Assembly (NCBI GenBank): GCA_017465475.1
Contig: JAFTWC010000045.1
Coordinates: 1 to 36,927 of the forward strand
Direction: 5' to 3'
From: Lachnospiraceae bacterium
GTDB lineage: Bacteria; Bacillota; Clostridia; Lachnospirales; Lachnospiraceae
DNA: 36,927 nucleotides
A program made the position numbers and the translations under genes. Shown one piece after another: positions 24,724-32,463 of the stretch. The notes below the pieces were generated by a model. It saw nothing but the letters and a program-made list of their open reading frames with translations. It searched no databases and was not told the origin of the DNA. How positions within the stretch are numbered: the stretch's first letter is position 1; every line of letters starts with the position of its first letter.

Positions 24724-25509
24724 ATGAAAAAGTATCTACTGAAATGCCGGTTGTTGCTGATTCCGAGCATACTCGGGGTGGCGGTGTTTTACGTGTTGCC
24801 CTATTTGCGGGTAATCTATTATTCCCTCATTGAGAATCAGTTCAGTCGGAGGTTTGTAGGGCTGCAAAATTACAAAACGGTATTGCAAAACGAGTATTTC
24901 CGGTTGGCACTGAAAAATTCTTTGTTACTGATTTTGATTGCTGTACCTGTGTTGGTGGCGGCAGCGTTTTTATTGTCCCTTCTGCTTCTTAAGATGAAGG
25001 GGTACTGGAAGCTGTTGCGGATTGCGTTTATTTTCCCAATGTTAGTGCCTACCGCCAGTGTGGTGGTAGTATGGCGGACATTGTTTGATGCCGGTGAGTC
25101 GGTATGGCCGGTGTATTTGTTGTTTATTTATAAAAACATCGGACTTCTCATCATTTTGCTCAGTGCGGCTTTTTCTACGCTGGACGGTGAGGTGTATGAG
25201 GCAGCACGGTTGGACGGGGCTCATGGTTTTGCTTTACATAGGAAAATTACATTACCGCTTATCTCACCAACCTTGTTGTTTACAGTGTTAATCGGCGTGG
25301 TGTACAGCTTTAAGGTGTTCCGGGAAAGCTACCTGTATTTCGGGACAAGCTATCCGCCGGACCACAGTTATACGTTACAGTATTACATGAACAACCATTT
25401 CTATAAGTTAAATTATCAGAATCTGGCATCCGGTGCGGTACTTACCTCGCTGATTGTAGCGGTAATCGTGGTAGTGGGTGTCAGACTGCAGAAGAAATTC
25501 ACGATATAA
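24724..25509 (+). CDS. ABC transporter permease, MalF type
   Basis: 261 residues from ATG 24724 (GGTAGGGATAGCG before it); longer in-frame starts lack a membrane-protein N-terminus. Six predicted membrane helices. The cytoplasmic EAA loop reads Y-E-A-A-R-L-D-G-A-H-G-F-A-L-H-R-K-I-T-L-P, close to the binding-protein-dependent sugar permease consensus, so it should dock an ATPase. Forms the heterodimeric channel with the next gene, 15 nt downstream. Confidence 0.92.
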   Translation: MKKYLLKCRLLLIPSILGVAVFYVLPYLRVIYYSLIENQFSRRFVGLQNYKTVLQNEYFRLALKNSLLLILIAVPVLVAAAFLLSLLLLKMKGYWKLLRIAFIFPMLVPTASVVVVWRTLFDAGESVWPVYLLFIYKNIGLLIILLSAAFSTLDGEVYEAARLDGAHGFALHRKITLPLISPTLLFTVLIGVVYSFKVFRESYLYFGTSYPPDHSYTLQYYMNNHFYKLNYQNLASGAVLTSLIVAVIVVVGVRLQKKFTI

Positions 25510-25524
25510 GGGGGGGAGAAACGG

Positions 25525-26328
25525 ATGAAAAAGATAGTTGGGAAAGCTGTACTTTCGGCTTGTGCGTTACTGTTTCTGCTCCCTATCCTGTTGACGGTGC
25601 TTCATTCCTTTACGACACAGTCCGTGGATGCAGAGGGATTCCGGCTCACGGGATTGCTGCCTTCCGGTTTTTCTTTGGCGGGATATTATGATTTGTTGAT
25701 TGAGCATTCTTACGTGCTACGGAATTTTTGGAATTCGGTGTTTTATGCGGTGACGATTACGTGCTTCAATATTGTGGTATCTGTACCGGCGGCCTATGCT
25801 TTTTCCCAAGCAAGATTTAAAGGAAAGGATTTGCTGTTCTTTTTCTACATTATGCTCATGATGATGCCGTTGCAGGTGACATTGCTTCCGAACTACATCG
25901 GACTTCGGGATATGAAGCTTTTGGATACGCCGTTTGCGATTGTGTTACCGTCGGTGTTTGCACCTTTTAGTGTGTTTTTACTGACTCAGTACATGAAGGG
26001 ATTGGAGCAGTCCTATGTGGAGGCTGCCCTTCTTGAAACAAAGTCGGTGTTCCGGATTATGCTACAGATGATTGTGCCTCAGCTTCGGACTTGTATCCTG
26101 GCAGTATTTGTATTTGTGTTTGCGGAGTACTGGAACATGGTGGAGCAGGCGGACATTTATTTGCGGAAGGAAGTTTTAAAGCCGCTGTCCAGCCTCCTTG
26201 CTATCGGGGAAGGCCTGTCAACTTCGGAGGTGTTGGCCGGTTCGGTGATTTTTATGATGCCTATTGTCATTTTGTATTTGTACTTCCATGACAGTCTGGA
26301 GGTCGGATTGGAGAGTATGAAGCTATGA
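25525..26328 (+). CDS. ABC transporter permease, MalG type
   Basis: 267 residues; RBS GGGGGGAG. Six membrane helices. The EAA loop is Y-V-E-A-A-L-L-E-T-K-S-V-F-R-I-M-L-Q-M-I-V-P, in which the usual Gly after E-A-A-x-x-D is replaced (E-T-K), a mild departure from consensus. Pairs with the MalF-type permease upstream. There is no ATP-binding subunit in the window; Firmicute sugar importers often share a single MsmK/MsmX-type ATPase encoded elsewhere. Its stop overlaps the next start (ATGA). Confidence 0.92.
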   Translation: MKKIVGKAVLSACALLFLLPILLTVLHSFTTQSVDAEGFRLTGLLPSGFSLAGYYDLLIEHSYVLRNFWNSVFYAVTITCFNIVVSVPAAYAFSQARFKGKDLLFFFYIMLMMMPLQVTLLPNYIGLRDMKLLDTPFAIVLPSVFAPFSVFLLTQYMKGLEQSYVEAALLETKSVFRIMLQMIVPQLRTCILAVFVFVFAEYWNMVEQADIYLRKEVLKPLSSLLAIGEGLSTSEVLAGSVIFMMPIVILYLYFHDSLEVGLESMKL

Positions 26329-27047
26329 AGACGAAAAAAGCGGCAGATATCGTGTTGACGATGTTCTTGATTAGTATGGTGATGTTAACGGTGTTTGCAA
26401 AGGAGTTGTACCGGCTGACTTTGCCGAAAGTGGTTACGGCAGAGGTAGTCAGAGCCGTATTTCCTTGTGAAGTGACCGGACCGGACGGAACTGTTTACGA
26501 GACAACGCGTACGGCTCCGGCAATCCCGAAAGAAGCCTTACAGGGAACAACGGTTTATGTGGTAAACGAAACGGAAAAGGGGTATTATCTGGAGGAGTGC
26601 GTTCTTGGAACCGGAGATGAAGCAGACGGTTTTGTCGAGGTGACGGAGGGAGCATATGTAAAGACAAAAGTGGTTATCGGAAGCGATAGGAATCTGCAGG
26701 CGGGACAACAGGTGCTGCTAACCGAGCAAAATGAATGGGTGGAGCTGCATATGCTGCGGACGCAGGGAGAAGATATATCGGAGTATGCAAAGCAGGTGCA
26801 GAAGGGTTTTGATTATAACCTGTATTACGTGACAATTGGGATTCTCAGTACGGTGGGAATGGTGGTGGCATGCAAAATATATTGTAAAGGGCGATGGAAG
26901 TGGATACAGCTTCCGGTATTGCTTGTATGGTGTGTTATTTTAGGCTTTTTTTTACGGGGAGCCATTGTCATACCGGGTGAGTGGATTCCGGGAAAGCTCA
27001 TTGACTGGGCCGGATGGAGAGCGAATATGGCAAGGTTTCCGTTTTGA
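26325..27047 (+). CDS. Membrane protein, last gene of the transporter operon
   Basis: 240 residues, start overlapping the upstream stop by 4 nt. One N-terminal helix (about 9-28), an extracytoplasmic domain of ~135 residues and two C-terminal helices (about 168-187 and 194-213). The middle contains strand-rich V-T-E-G-A-Y-V-K-T-K-V-V-I and L-Q-A-G-Q-Q-V-L-L, reminiscent of the barrel of HlyD/MacA-type adaptor proteins, but without a coiled coil. It could be an accessory subunit linking the importer to the surface lipoproteins. Not a recognised family. A terminator follows at 27064. Confidence 0.75.
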   Translation: MKTKKAADIVLTMFLISMVMLTVFAKELYRLTLPKVVTAEVVRAVFPCEVTGPDGTVYETTRTAPAIPKEALQGTTVYVVNETEKGYYLEECVLGTGDEADGFVEVTEGAYVKTKVVIGSDRNLQAGQQVLLTEQNEWVELHMLRTQGEDISEYAKQVQKGFDYNLYYVTIGILSTVGMVVACKIYCKGRWKWIQLPVLLVWCVILGFFLRGAIVIPGEWIPGKLIDWAGWRANMARFPF

Positions 27048-27063
27048 CGGAGGATGCATTATG

Positions 27064-27105
27064 GAGAAGCAGTTTTTCTGTAGAAGAGGAACTGCTTCTT
27101 TTTCT
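27064..27105 (+). terminator. Terminator closing the agr-ABC operon
   Basis: AGAAGCAGTT (27065-27074) / AACTGCTTCT (27090-27099), then TTTTTC. Confidence 0.9.
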
Positions 27106-27134
27106 TAAGAAATTCTTAGTTTTCTTATGAAAGA

Positions 27135-27163
27135 TTGAAGAAGGAATGAGAAAATGATAGAAT
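27135..27163 (+). promoter_or_regulatory. Promoter of the second solute-binding lipoprotein
   Basis: TTGAAG (27135-27140), 17-bp spacer, TGA-TAGAAT (-10 at 27158-27163). Confidence 0.65.
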
Positions 27164-27240
27164 AAAACTATAAAATGATAACAGTGGCGGAACAGACAGA
27201 TGAGTTGAAAAGATGATAAATTTCTTGGGGGGTGACGTAA

Positions 27241-29181
27241 ATGTTTACACGAAAAGCAAAAGTACTTATTTGTATCGTGGTGATGTTTACATTGTTGGCA
27301 GAAGGGTGTGGCGGGGACCATACCGTGGCGAAAAATCTTAGAAAGTCGGAACAGATGCCGGAGATTGTATTTTGGTATCATGGTGATTTCAGAGATGTGC
27401 ATGAAAAGGACAGAATACAGGGAGTGTGGAGGTTTTGTGACAGAAACGGAAATTTTTACAAACTGGAGGAATGGAGAGAAGAGTCCTGGGCGATTTGGGA
27501 TATTGAAGAACAGTTTGCATCGGGAGCATTATTAGACAAGGTGGAATTGTATACCACTTGTGAGGTTGAGGCGTTATTTGAAAACTATCAGAAGTTATGT
27601 GAAATCAGCAAAAACAAAGAGTATGAAGTAGAACGACCGGAAGAAGGCCCCGGAGTACAGATGCCCCGCGGCGGATGGTACGGAGGGTATTATGATAAGG
27701 ATGGAAATATGCAAAGTATAGAGTTGTATGCTTATGATGCCTTTGGAACACATACTGCGAATGATGAGCGGGCAAACGAAATTGTGGAGTGGCTTGAAGG
27801 GGTATATTCTAATGCTGCTTCACAAAGAACCCCAACGCCGGAAATAACGAAGGAGCCGGAAGTAGTAAGAGACTTAAACGGCTTGCAGATTATTATCGGG
27901 GATACCTATTCTCCCGAAGTTACGCCGGAACCCACCAATGCATACGAGGAAGCTACCGGGTTTTATCGTAAGACGCTAATGGAAAAACATAATTTTACGA
28001 TTTCTGCAAAAAAGGTGGCCGATTGGGAGGAAATGGAAGAAGTTTATATATCTTCCGTGGAAGCCGGTGAACCGGTAGCCCAGGTATTTGAACTGGATTA
28101 TCGTTTTCTTGCAAAGCCGCTGTCAAGGGGACTGTTCTATGACCTGACTACGCTTAAGGAGTTGGGCGTCAGTGTCGATGAAAGAGAACATAGGGAGAAG
28201 TGGAGTCCTGCGGTAAATAAGGTTATGACCAAAGGGGAGAGTATTTACGGCATGCGCCCAGAGTGGATGGAGCCGGGAGGCGGTATCATCTTTAATAAAA
28301 GATTGTTTGAGGAAGCGGGACTTGACCCGAATTTGCCGTATGATTTGCAGGCAAGGGGAGAATGGACCTGGTCCAAGTTTGAAGAGATATGTGCAATCTT
28401 AACCCGTGACACGGATGGGGACGGGCAGACGGATGTGTATGCCACCTGTTCTGACAGCAGGGATACGCTGCAGTGTCTGGTATCTTCCACGGGAGAAGAT
28501 TTTATTGCAGTGGATAAGGAAGGAATCCTTTATAACAATTGCAAGTCTGAGTCTGTGCTTGGTGCCATGGAATATGCGGCAGAGCTTTACGAAAAGGGCT
28601 ATGAGAAGCCTGAGCCGTCAGATGCTACATCGGATTGGTACATTATGGAGTTTCGGGAAGGAAAGGCTGCGATGCAGTTTGCCGAGGAAACTCTATGTAA
28701 GGCGGATGCGCCTTACGGAGAAAACAATATGACGGATGAGATTGGCTTTGTGGTGCCGCCGAAGCCGGACGGACAGGAGGAGTACTATACCTATGTGTAT
28801 GGAAATGTTTGGGTGATTCCTTCCTGTTACGATGCGGAAACGGCAGCGGATATTGCCTTTGCTTATGACCTTTATACCGGTGAAACACCGGGCTATAACG
28901 ATCCGATATCCTATGAAGACCTCTATGAGGATGATTTTTACAGAAACGGCAAGTATGATAATCGGGCTTTGAAAGAAACCCTTCCGTATTACGATGATAA
29001 GGAAAAGGATACGGTAAACTTCTTAACCTGTTATTTGGTGGATGGGCTGGACATTTATGAGCTGACAAAGAACTATCCGTTTGCGGAGAAAACGCCGGAG
29101 GCGTGTGTGGAAGAACTTTGGGCTTCCTGGCAGGTGTTGATTGATAAGAGTAATATGGGAGAAGATACAGATGTTGAATAA
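27241..29181 (+). CDS. Lipoprotein, ABC solute-binding family 1 with N-terminal extension
   Basis: 646 residues; RBS GGGGGTGACG. Signal ends in a lipobox-like L-A-E-G-C (about 20-24). Residues 30-195 are an extra domain of unknown type (W-Y-H-G-D, G-G-W-Y-G-G-Y-Y-D). After a P-T linker (about 197-235) the remainder is a family 1 extracellular solute-binding domain: F-E-L-D-Y-R-F-L, Y-G-M-R-P-E-W, G-G-I-I-F-N-K-R-L-F-E-E-A-G-L-D-P, W-T-W-S-K-F-E-E-I, and a Ca-loop-like D-T-D-G-D-G-Q-T-D-V-Y. It probably captures an oligosaccharide or similar ligand; it may feed the permeases encoded just upstream, although it has its own promoter. Confidence 0.85.
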   Translation: MFTRKAKVLICIVVMFTLLAEGCGGDHTVAKNLRKSEQMPEIVFWYHGDFRDVHEKDRIQGVWRFCDRNGNFYKLEEWREESWAIWDIEEQFASGALLDKVELYTTCEVEALFENYQKLCEISKNKEYEVERPEEGPGVQMPRGGWYGGYYDKDGNMQSIELYAYDAFGTHTANDERANEIVEWLEGVYSNAASQRTPTPEITKEPEVVRDLNGLQIIIGDTYSPEVTPEPTNAYEEATGFYRKTLMEKHNFTISAKKVADWEEMEEVYISSVEAGEPVAQVFELDYRFLAKPLSRGLFYDLTTLKELGVSVDEREHREKWSPAVNKVMTKGESIYGMRPEWMEPGGGIIFNKRLFEEAGLDPNLPYDLQARGEWTWSKFEEICAILTRDTDGDGQTDVYATCSDSRDTLQCLVSSTGEDFIAVDKEGILYNNCKSESVLGAMEYAAELYEKGYEKPEPSDATSDWYIMEFREGKAAMQFAEETLCKADAPYGENNMTDEIGFVVPPKPDGQEEYYTYVYGNVWVIPSCYDAETAADIAFAYDLYTGETPGYNDPISYEDLYEDDFYRNGKYDNRALKETLPYYDDKEKDTVNFLTCYLVDGLDIYELTKNYPFAEKTPEACVEELWASWQVLIDKSNMGEDTDVE

Positions 29182-30982
29182 AAAGAAATTAGGGATACCG
29201 GCAGTTGTACTGACTTTATGCTTTGGTATGGTTGCCTGTGGAAATCAGGAGAAGGAAAATATCCGCGTGTCCGGAGGGATGCTTCCGACGTTAACAATTG
29301 CGCCTACTGAAACACCGATGTCTACGGCCACGGTAGCGCCGATTGAGGGGATAGTCATTTCGGAGGAAAACTTCGGAGATGCAAGATTTTGTGATTACTT
29401 GAAGGAAAAGTTTGACTCCGATAAGAATGGTTATTTTTCGGACGCGGAGTTGGCGGAGGTAAAGGAAATAAGGGCCGGTATGAGAACTATTCTTACACCG
29501 TATTCCGAAATGAAAGGTTTTTCTTATTTTCCTGAGTTGAAACGGTTACAGTTGAATTCGGCCAATAAGGTGGAGATTTGCGATGTGCCGAAGCTTTCGG
29601 AGATTGAGCTGGCCGGTTCTGATAGTGAGCAGACCTATCAATTGGGGGATGTGACGATAAACAACTGTCCGGAACTGGAGAATATTTTCATACGAGATAT
29701 GAAGCTACTTGAGGAGAAGGAGGTTGTAGAGTTCACGGTAGATAATTGTCCGGAGCTTCGAACGATGTATTTGGTAGAAGAAAGAATCAACCCTTTGAAT
29801 AGGATGATTTTGAAGATTTCCGGAGTGCCGAAGCTTTCTTTATGGCCTTTGAGAGGATATCCGGAAGAGTTGATATTGGACACGGCTGCGTATCAGTCTA
29901 TTGAATTTCCGGTTGTGGATGTGGTAAACATGAAAATTGATAATTCCGGGAATTCTTATATCACCTGGGTGGGAGATGTTGCGACAGAATACAGGGAGCC
30001 GTTAACGGAGTTGGCAGAATTGGTGAGGAAGTTGGAGGATGGCTTTTTTGTGGAGGTACAGGAGGTATCCCCTGCGTTATATGATGAAGAAGGAAGAAAG
30101 GCATACCAGGTACTTGTAAACAATCGGTATTTGTCCGGCGACAATTACGCAATCACTGATGTAAGAGAAGGATATTTTGTGACCTATGAAGAGGATGCGT
30201 TTGTAATGTACAGTGACGAGCCGTTAACAGGGGATGACTTTTACTTTTGGTGGCAGGAGCTTTTGACGATGCCGGTGGATTCGTATTCGCCGCTTCAGGG
30301 TGTTTACGGAGAGTTTTACGGAACTGTGCCGGGAGATGATGATGATACCAGACACGGGCTCGCCGGTTATTTGATGTGCCGTAAGGAAGGAGATAAGCAA
30401 AATGACGGCGGAGACCTGCATAATTACGGAGAAATTGAGGTGACCATTAACTATTCCGTAACACAGGAGGACGGCTTACGGTTCTGGACGAAGATAGATT
30501 ACGATTACGATGAAAATTCGGAAGAACGGTATGTGGCGGAGGGAATCTGGCTCGCAGAGACTTCGGAAACCGTGCCTCCCACAGCGGAGGAACTGCCGAT
30601 TACGAAAGAGTATTTTTCAAATCTCATATTCCGGGAGTATTTGGAAGAATGGGTAGACCTTGACCGTAATGGGTATTTGTCCGTGGCTGAACGGGAGGAT
30701 GTGACCGGAATCTATGCAGGAGACTATGACATGGGACCGAATGTGGTGGATGGTTTTGAGTTCTTCCCGAATTTGAGTAAAATTTGTATCGGCACATGCG
30801 AGAAGCTGGTTTGTAAGAATTGTCCGGAGCTTCGCCTGATTGCAATTTTCGGAGACTCACCCGAGGATGCGGTTATCAGAGAGGGAGATGCAGAGGTGGT
30901 AACAGAGAATTGCCCGAAATTGGAAGTGATTGACACGGCAATGCATCCGGATGTTTACTGGGATAATTATTTGGATTGGTAA
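29171..30982 (+). CDS. Surface lipoprotein with EF-hand-like and leucine-rich repeats
   Basis: 603 residues from ATG 29171, overlapping the upstream gene by 11 nt (GGGAGAAG RBS lies inside it). Lipobox V-A-C-G near 19-22, then a P/T linker. Two copies of a module common in Lachnospiraceae surface proteins, F-x-x-x-x-F-R/C-x-Y-L, D-x-D/N-x-N-G-Y-F/L-S and a following E-V-K/T-x-I segment (about 58-100 and 485-525), each lead into short leucine-rich turns of the type N-C-P-E-L-x-x-I. Between them, about 270-470, is a Tyr/Asp-rich region with an Asp run. Probably a surface binding or adhesion partner of the solute-binding protein upstream; actual ligand unknown. Confidence 0.8.
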   Translation: MLNKKKLGIPAVVLTLCFGMVACGNQEKENIRVSGGMLPTLTIAPTETPMSTATVAPIEGIVISEENFGDARFCDYLKEKFDSDKNGYFSDAELAEVKEIRAGMRTILTPYSEMKGFSYFPELKRLQLNSANKVEICDVPKLSEIELAGSDSEQTYQLGDVTINNCPELENIFIRDMKLLEEKEVVEFTVDNCPELRTMYLVEERINPLNRMILKISGVPKLSLWPLRGYPEELILDTAAYQSIEFPVVDVVNMKIDNSGNSYITWVGDVATEYREPLTELAELVRKLEDGFFVEVQEVSPALYDEEGRKAYQVLVNNRYLSGDNYAITDVREGYFVTYEEDAFVMYSDEPLTGDDFYFWWQELLTMPVDSYSPLQGVYGEFYGTVPGDDDDTRHGLAGYLMCRKEGDKQNDGGDLHNYGEIEVTINYSVTQEDGLRFWTKIDYDYDENSEERYVAEGIWLAETSETVPPTAEELPITKEYFSNLIFREYLEEWVDLDRNGYLSVAEREDVTGIYAGDYDMGPNVVDGFEFFPNLSKICIGTCEKLVCKNCPELRLIAIFGDSPEDAVIREGDAEVVTENCPKLEVIDTAMHPDVYWDNYLDW

Positions 30983-31056
30983 TAACATCCCGTTTTCGGT
31001 ACAGCATACCCATTTGAACTATGCTATGCTTAAGCTACCACGTGGAAGGGAAGTTG

Positions 31057-31950
31057 ATGGATATGAACCGGATTTTAGATTATATGGAAGCGCATCTGGA
31101 AGAGAAGCTGACCAATAAGCAGTTGGCGGATATTGCCGGATATTCGGAGTATCATTTTTTGCAGTTGTTTAAGAATCATACCGGAGAGACGGTAATGGAG
31201 TACCTTTGCAGAAGACGCCTGTTCCGGGCTATGGACGAGATCCTTGCGGGAAGCAGAATCATTGATGTGGCGTTTCGGTACGGCTTTGAATCTCACAGTG
31301 CTTTTTCCAGAGCGTTTAAACGGGAATTCGGTTTTTCTCCGTCCCTTCTCAGAACTTTGAGACTGGAGCTTGATTGCATAGGAGGGAACTGTATGGAACA
31401 GATTTTTTTAAACAGTACGAAGTTAGGAACCCCAAAGGAAGAGTTATTTGCGGGATTAAAAGAGTTGCTTAAGAAGAACAATGTAGAGGGAACGGGAGCG
31501 GTGCTGGATGAAGTGTACAGTCTGGCTTGCAAGGTATACGAAGGAAAGCACCGGTATTCCGGGGATGAGTTTGTGACACATACATTAAATGTGGCGATGC
31601 TGCTGACTGAGCTGGGAGCAGATGCTGACACGGTACTTGCGGGACTGTTATCGGACATCTCGGAACGCACAGCGGCGGTGGATTTATCTGCTGAGCTGCC
31701 GGAAAATGTATGGGATATCGTGGAGAAAATCGGCCTGTGGCATACGGACAGAGACAATTGTCCGGAGGAAGTAGTCCTCATAAAGCTTGCGGAACGGTTA
31801 CACAACATGCGTACCATCGAGTATCTTGCGGAAGAGAAGCGTGCCGCAAAAGCGAAAGAGACCATTGAGTTCTACCTGCCGTTGGCCCGTAAAGTAAACA
31901 ATCAGAAGCTTATGGAGGAGTTAAACGATTTGGCACGGAAGTATGCGTAA
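31057..31950 (+). CDS. AraC-type DNA-binding domain fused to RelA/SpoT-like HD domain
   Basis: 297 residues from ATG 31057 (GGAAGGG at 31044-31050). Residues 1-105 are a complete AraC/XylS double HTH (L-A-D-I-A-G-Y-S-E-Y-H-F-L-Q-L-F-K, then D-V-A-F-R-Y-G-F-E-S-H-S-A-F-S-R-A-F-K). Residues about 120-297 resemble the (p)ppGpp hydrolase HD domain: H-T-L-N-V-A-M-L-L, A-G-L-L-S-D-I-S-E, I-K-L-A-E-R-L-H-N-M-R-T and E-F-Y-L-P-L-A-R-K. His173 and Asp200 are kept, but the His of the HD dyad is Ser199, the following E-D is E-R, and the L-A-D-R-L-H-N Asp is Glu246. So it may bind a nucleotide without normal hydrolysis. There is no (p)ppGpp synthetase domain. Confidence 0.85.
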   Translation: MDMNRILDYMEAHLEEKLTNKQLADIAGYSEYHFLQLFKNHTGETVMEYLCRRRLFRAMDEILAGSRIIDVAFRYGFESHSAFSRAFKREFGFSPSLLRTLRLELDCIGGNCMEQIFLNSTKLGTPKEELFAGLKELLKKNNVEGTGAVLDEVYSLACKVYEGKHRYSGDEFVTHTLNVAMLLTELGADADTVLAGLLSDISERTAAVDLSAELPENVWDIVEKIGLWHTDRDNCPEEVVLIKLAERLHNMRTIEYLAEEKRAAKAKETIEFYLPLARKVNNQKLMEELNDLARKYA

Positions 31951-32006
31951 GGGGAGTTGTAAAGGGATTTGAAAGGAAATGCATAGACGCATTTGCCACG
32001 GAAGTG

Positions 32007-32035
32007 TTTACAGAAGAATTTATAAAAGTTATATT
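32007..32035 (+). promoter_or_regulatory. Promoter of a candidate small RNA
   Basis: TTTACA (32007-32012), 17-bp spacer, TATATT (32030-32035). No start codon with a good frame follows before the terminator at 32083-32134. Confidence 0.5.
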
Positions 32036-32041
32036 CGGAAA

Positions 32042-32134
32042 GTGAGCATAATGGAAAGGGTAAAAGGAGTTTAAACAAAAGGCTGCCATAGTTGCGAAAA
32101 TGAATTTGTAACTATGGCGGTTTTGGTTTTGTAC
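32042..32134 (+). ncRNA. Candidate ~90-nt small RNA
   Basis: Defined by the promoter at 32007-32035 and the hairpin at 32083-32134. The only ORF is seven codons. Not recognised as a known RNA family. Confidence 0.3.
32083..32134 (+). terminator. Intrinsic terminator
   Basis: GCCATAGTT (32085-32093) / AACTATGGC (32110-32118) followed by GGTTTTGGTTTTG. Confidence 0.75.
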
Positions 32135-32163
32135 CATTGCTATCGTCAAAAACTATCTTTTGA

Positions 32164-32239
32164 TGGTAAAATGTTCGTTAGCACTTCCAAAGTTGTCTTT
32201 GTATGATGTATGGAAAAAGACGTCGGCTGTCTTTGGAAG
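32164..32239 (+). other. Nested inverted repeats downstream of an extended -10
   Basis: TGG-TAAAAT (-10 at 32167-32172, no good -35). Just after it, outer arms CTTCCAAAG (32184-32192) / CTTTGGAAG (32231-32239) enclose inner arms GTCTTT (32195-32200) / AAAGAC (32216-32221). This could be a structured RNA or a nested operator; no T-run follows. Confidence 0.4.
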
Positions 32240-32323
32240 CTATGAGACACATGGAAATAAACATATATTATTGTGAATGTTCGAATATTGATAAAATGTC
32301 AGAAATTCTATAACGATATTTTA

Positions 32324-32352
32324 TTGACAGTATCAGAAAAACAAATTACAAT
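32324..32352 (+). promoter_or_regulatory. Promoter of the MATE transporter gene
   Basis: TTGACA (32324-32329), 17-bp spacer, TACAAT (32347-32352); leader of about 105 nt. Confidence 0.8.
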
Positions 32353-32360
32353 GACTTTTG

Positions 32361-32392
32361 AGAAGGCGGGACGCAGTAGCGTGTCGCTTTCT
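32361..32392 (+). promoter_or_regulatory. Hairpin at the 5' end of the MATE leader
   Basis: AGAAGGCG (32361-32368) / CGCTTTCT (32385-32392, one G-U) with inner ACGC/GCGT (32371-32374, 32379-32382), starting at the predicted transcription start. Possible mRNA-stabilising or regulatory structure; not a terminator because no T-run follows. Confidence 0.45.
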
Positions 32393-32463
32393 TATTGCAT
32401 GATAGAACAATGGTAGGAAGTAAATGTGTAGTATTCATATTTTGAAATCAGACGAGGTGACCT

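Larger units (their letters stand above)
31951..32463 (+). other. 512-bp intergenic region with several RNA signals
   Basis: No credible protein gene. It holds a promoter (32007-32035) followed by a terminator (32083-32134), a second extended -10 (32164-32172) opening onto a nested inverted-repeat structure (32184-32239), and the MATE promoter (32324-32352) with a hairpin leader (32361-32392). A short inverted repeat AAATGC/GCATTT lies at about 31978-31994. Confidence 0.6.
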
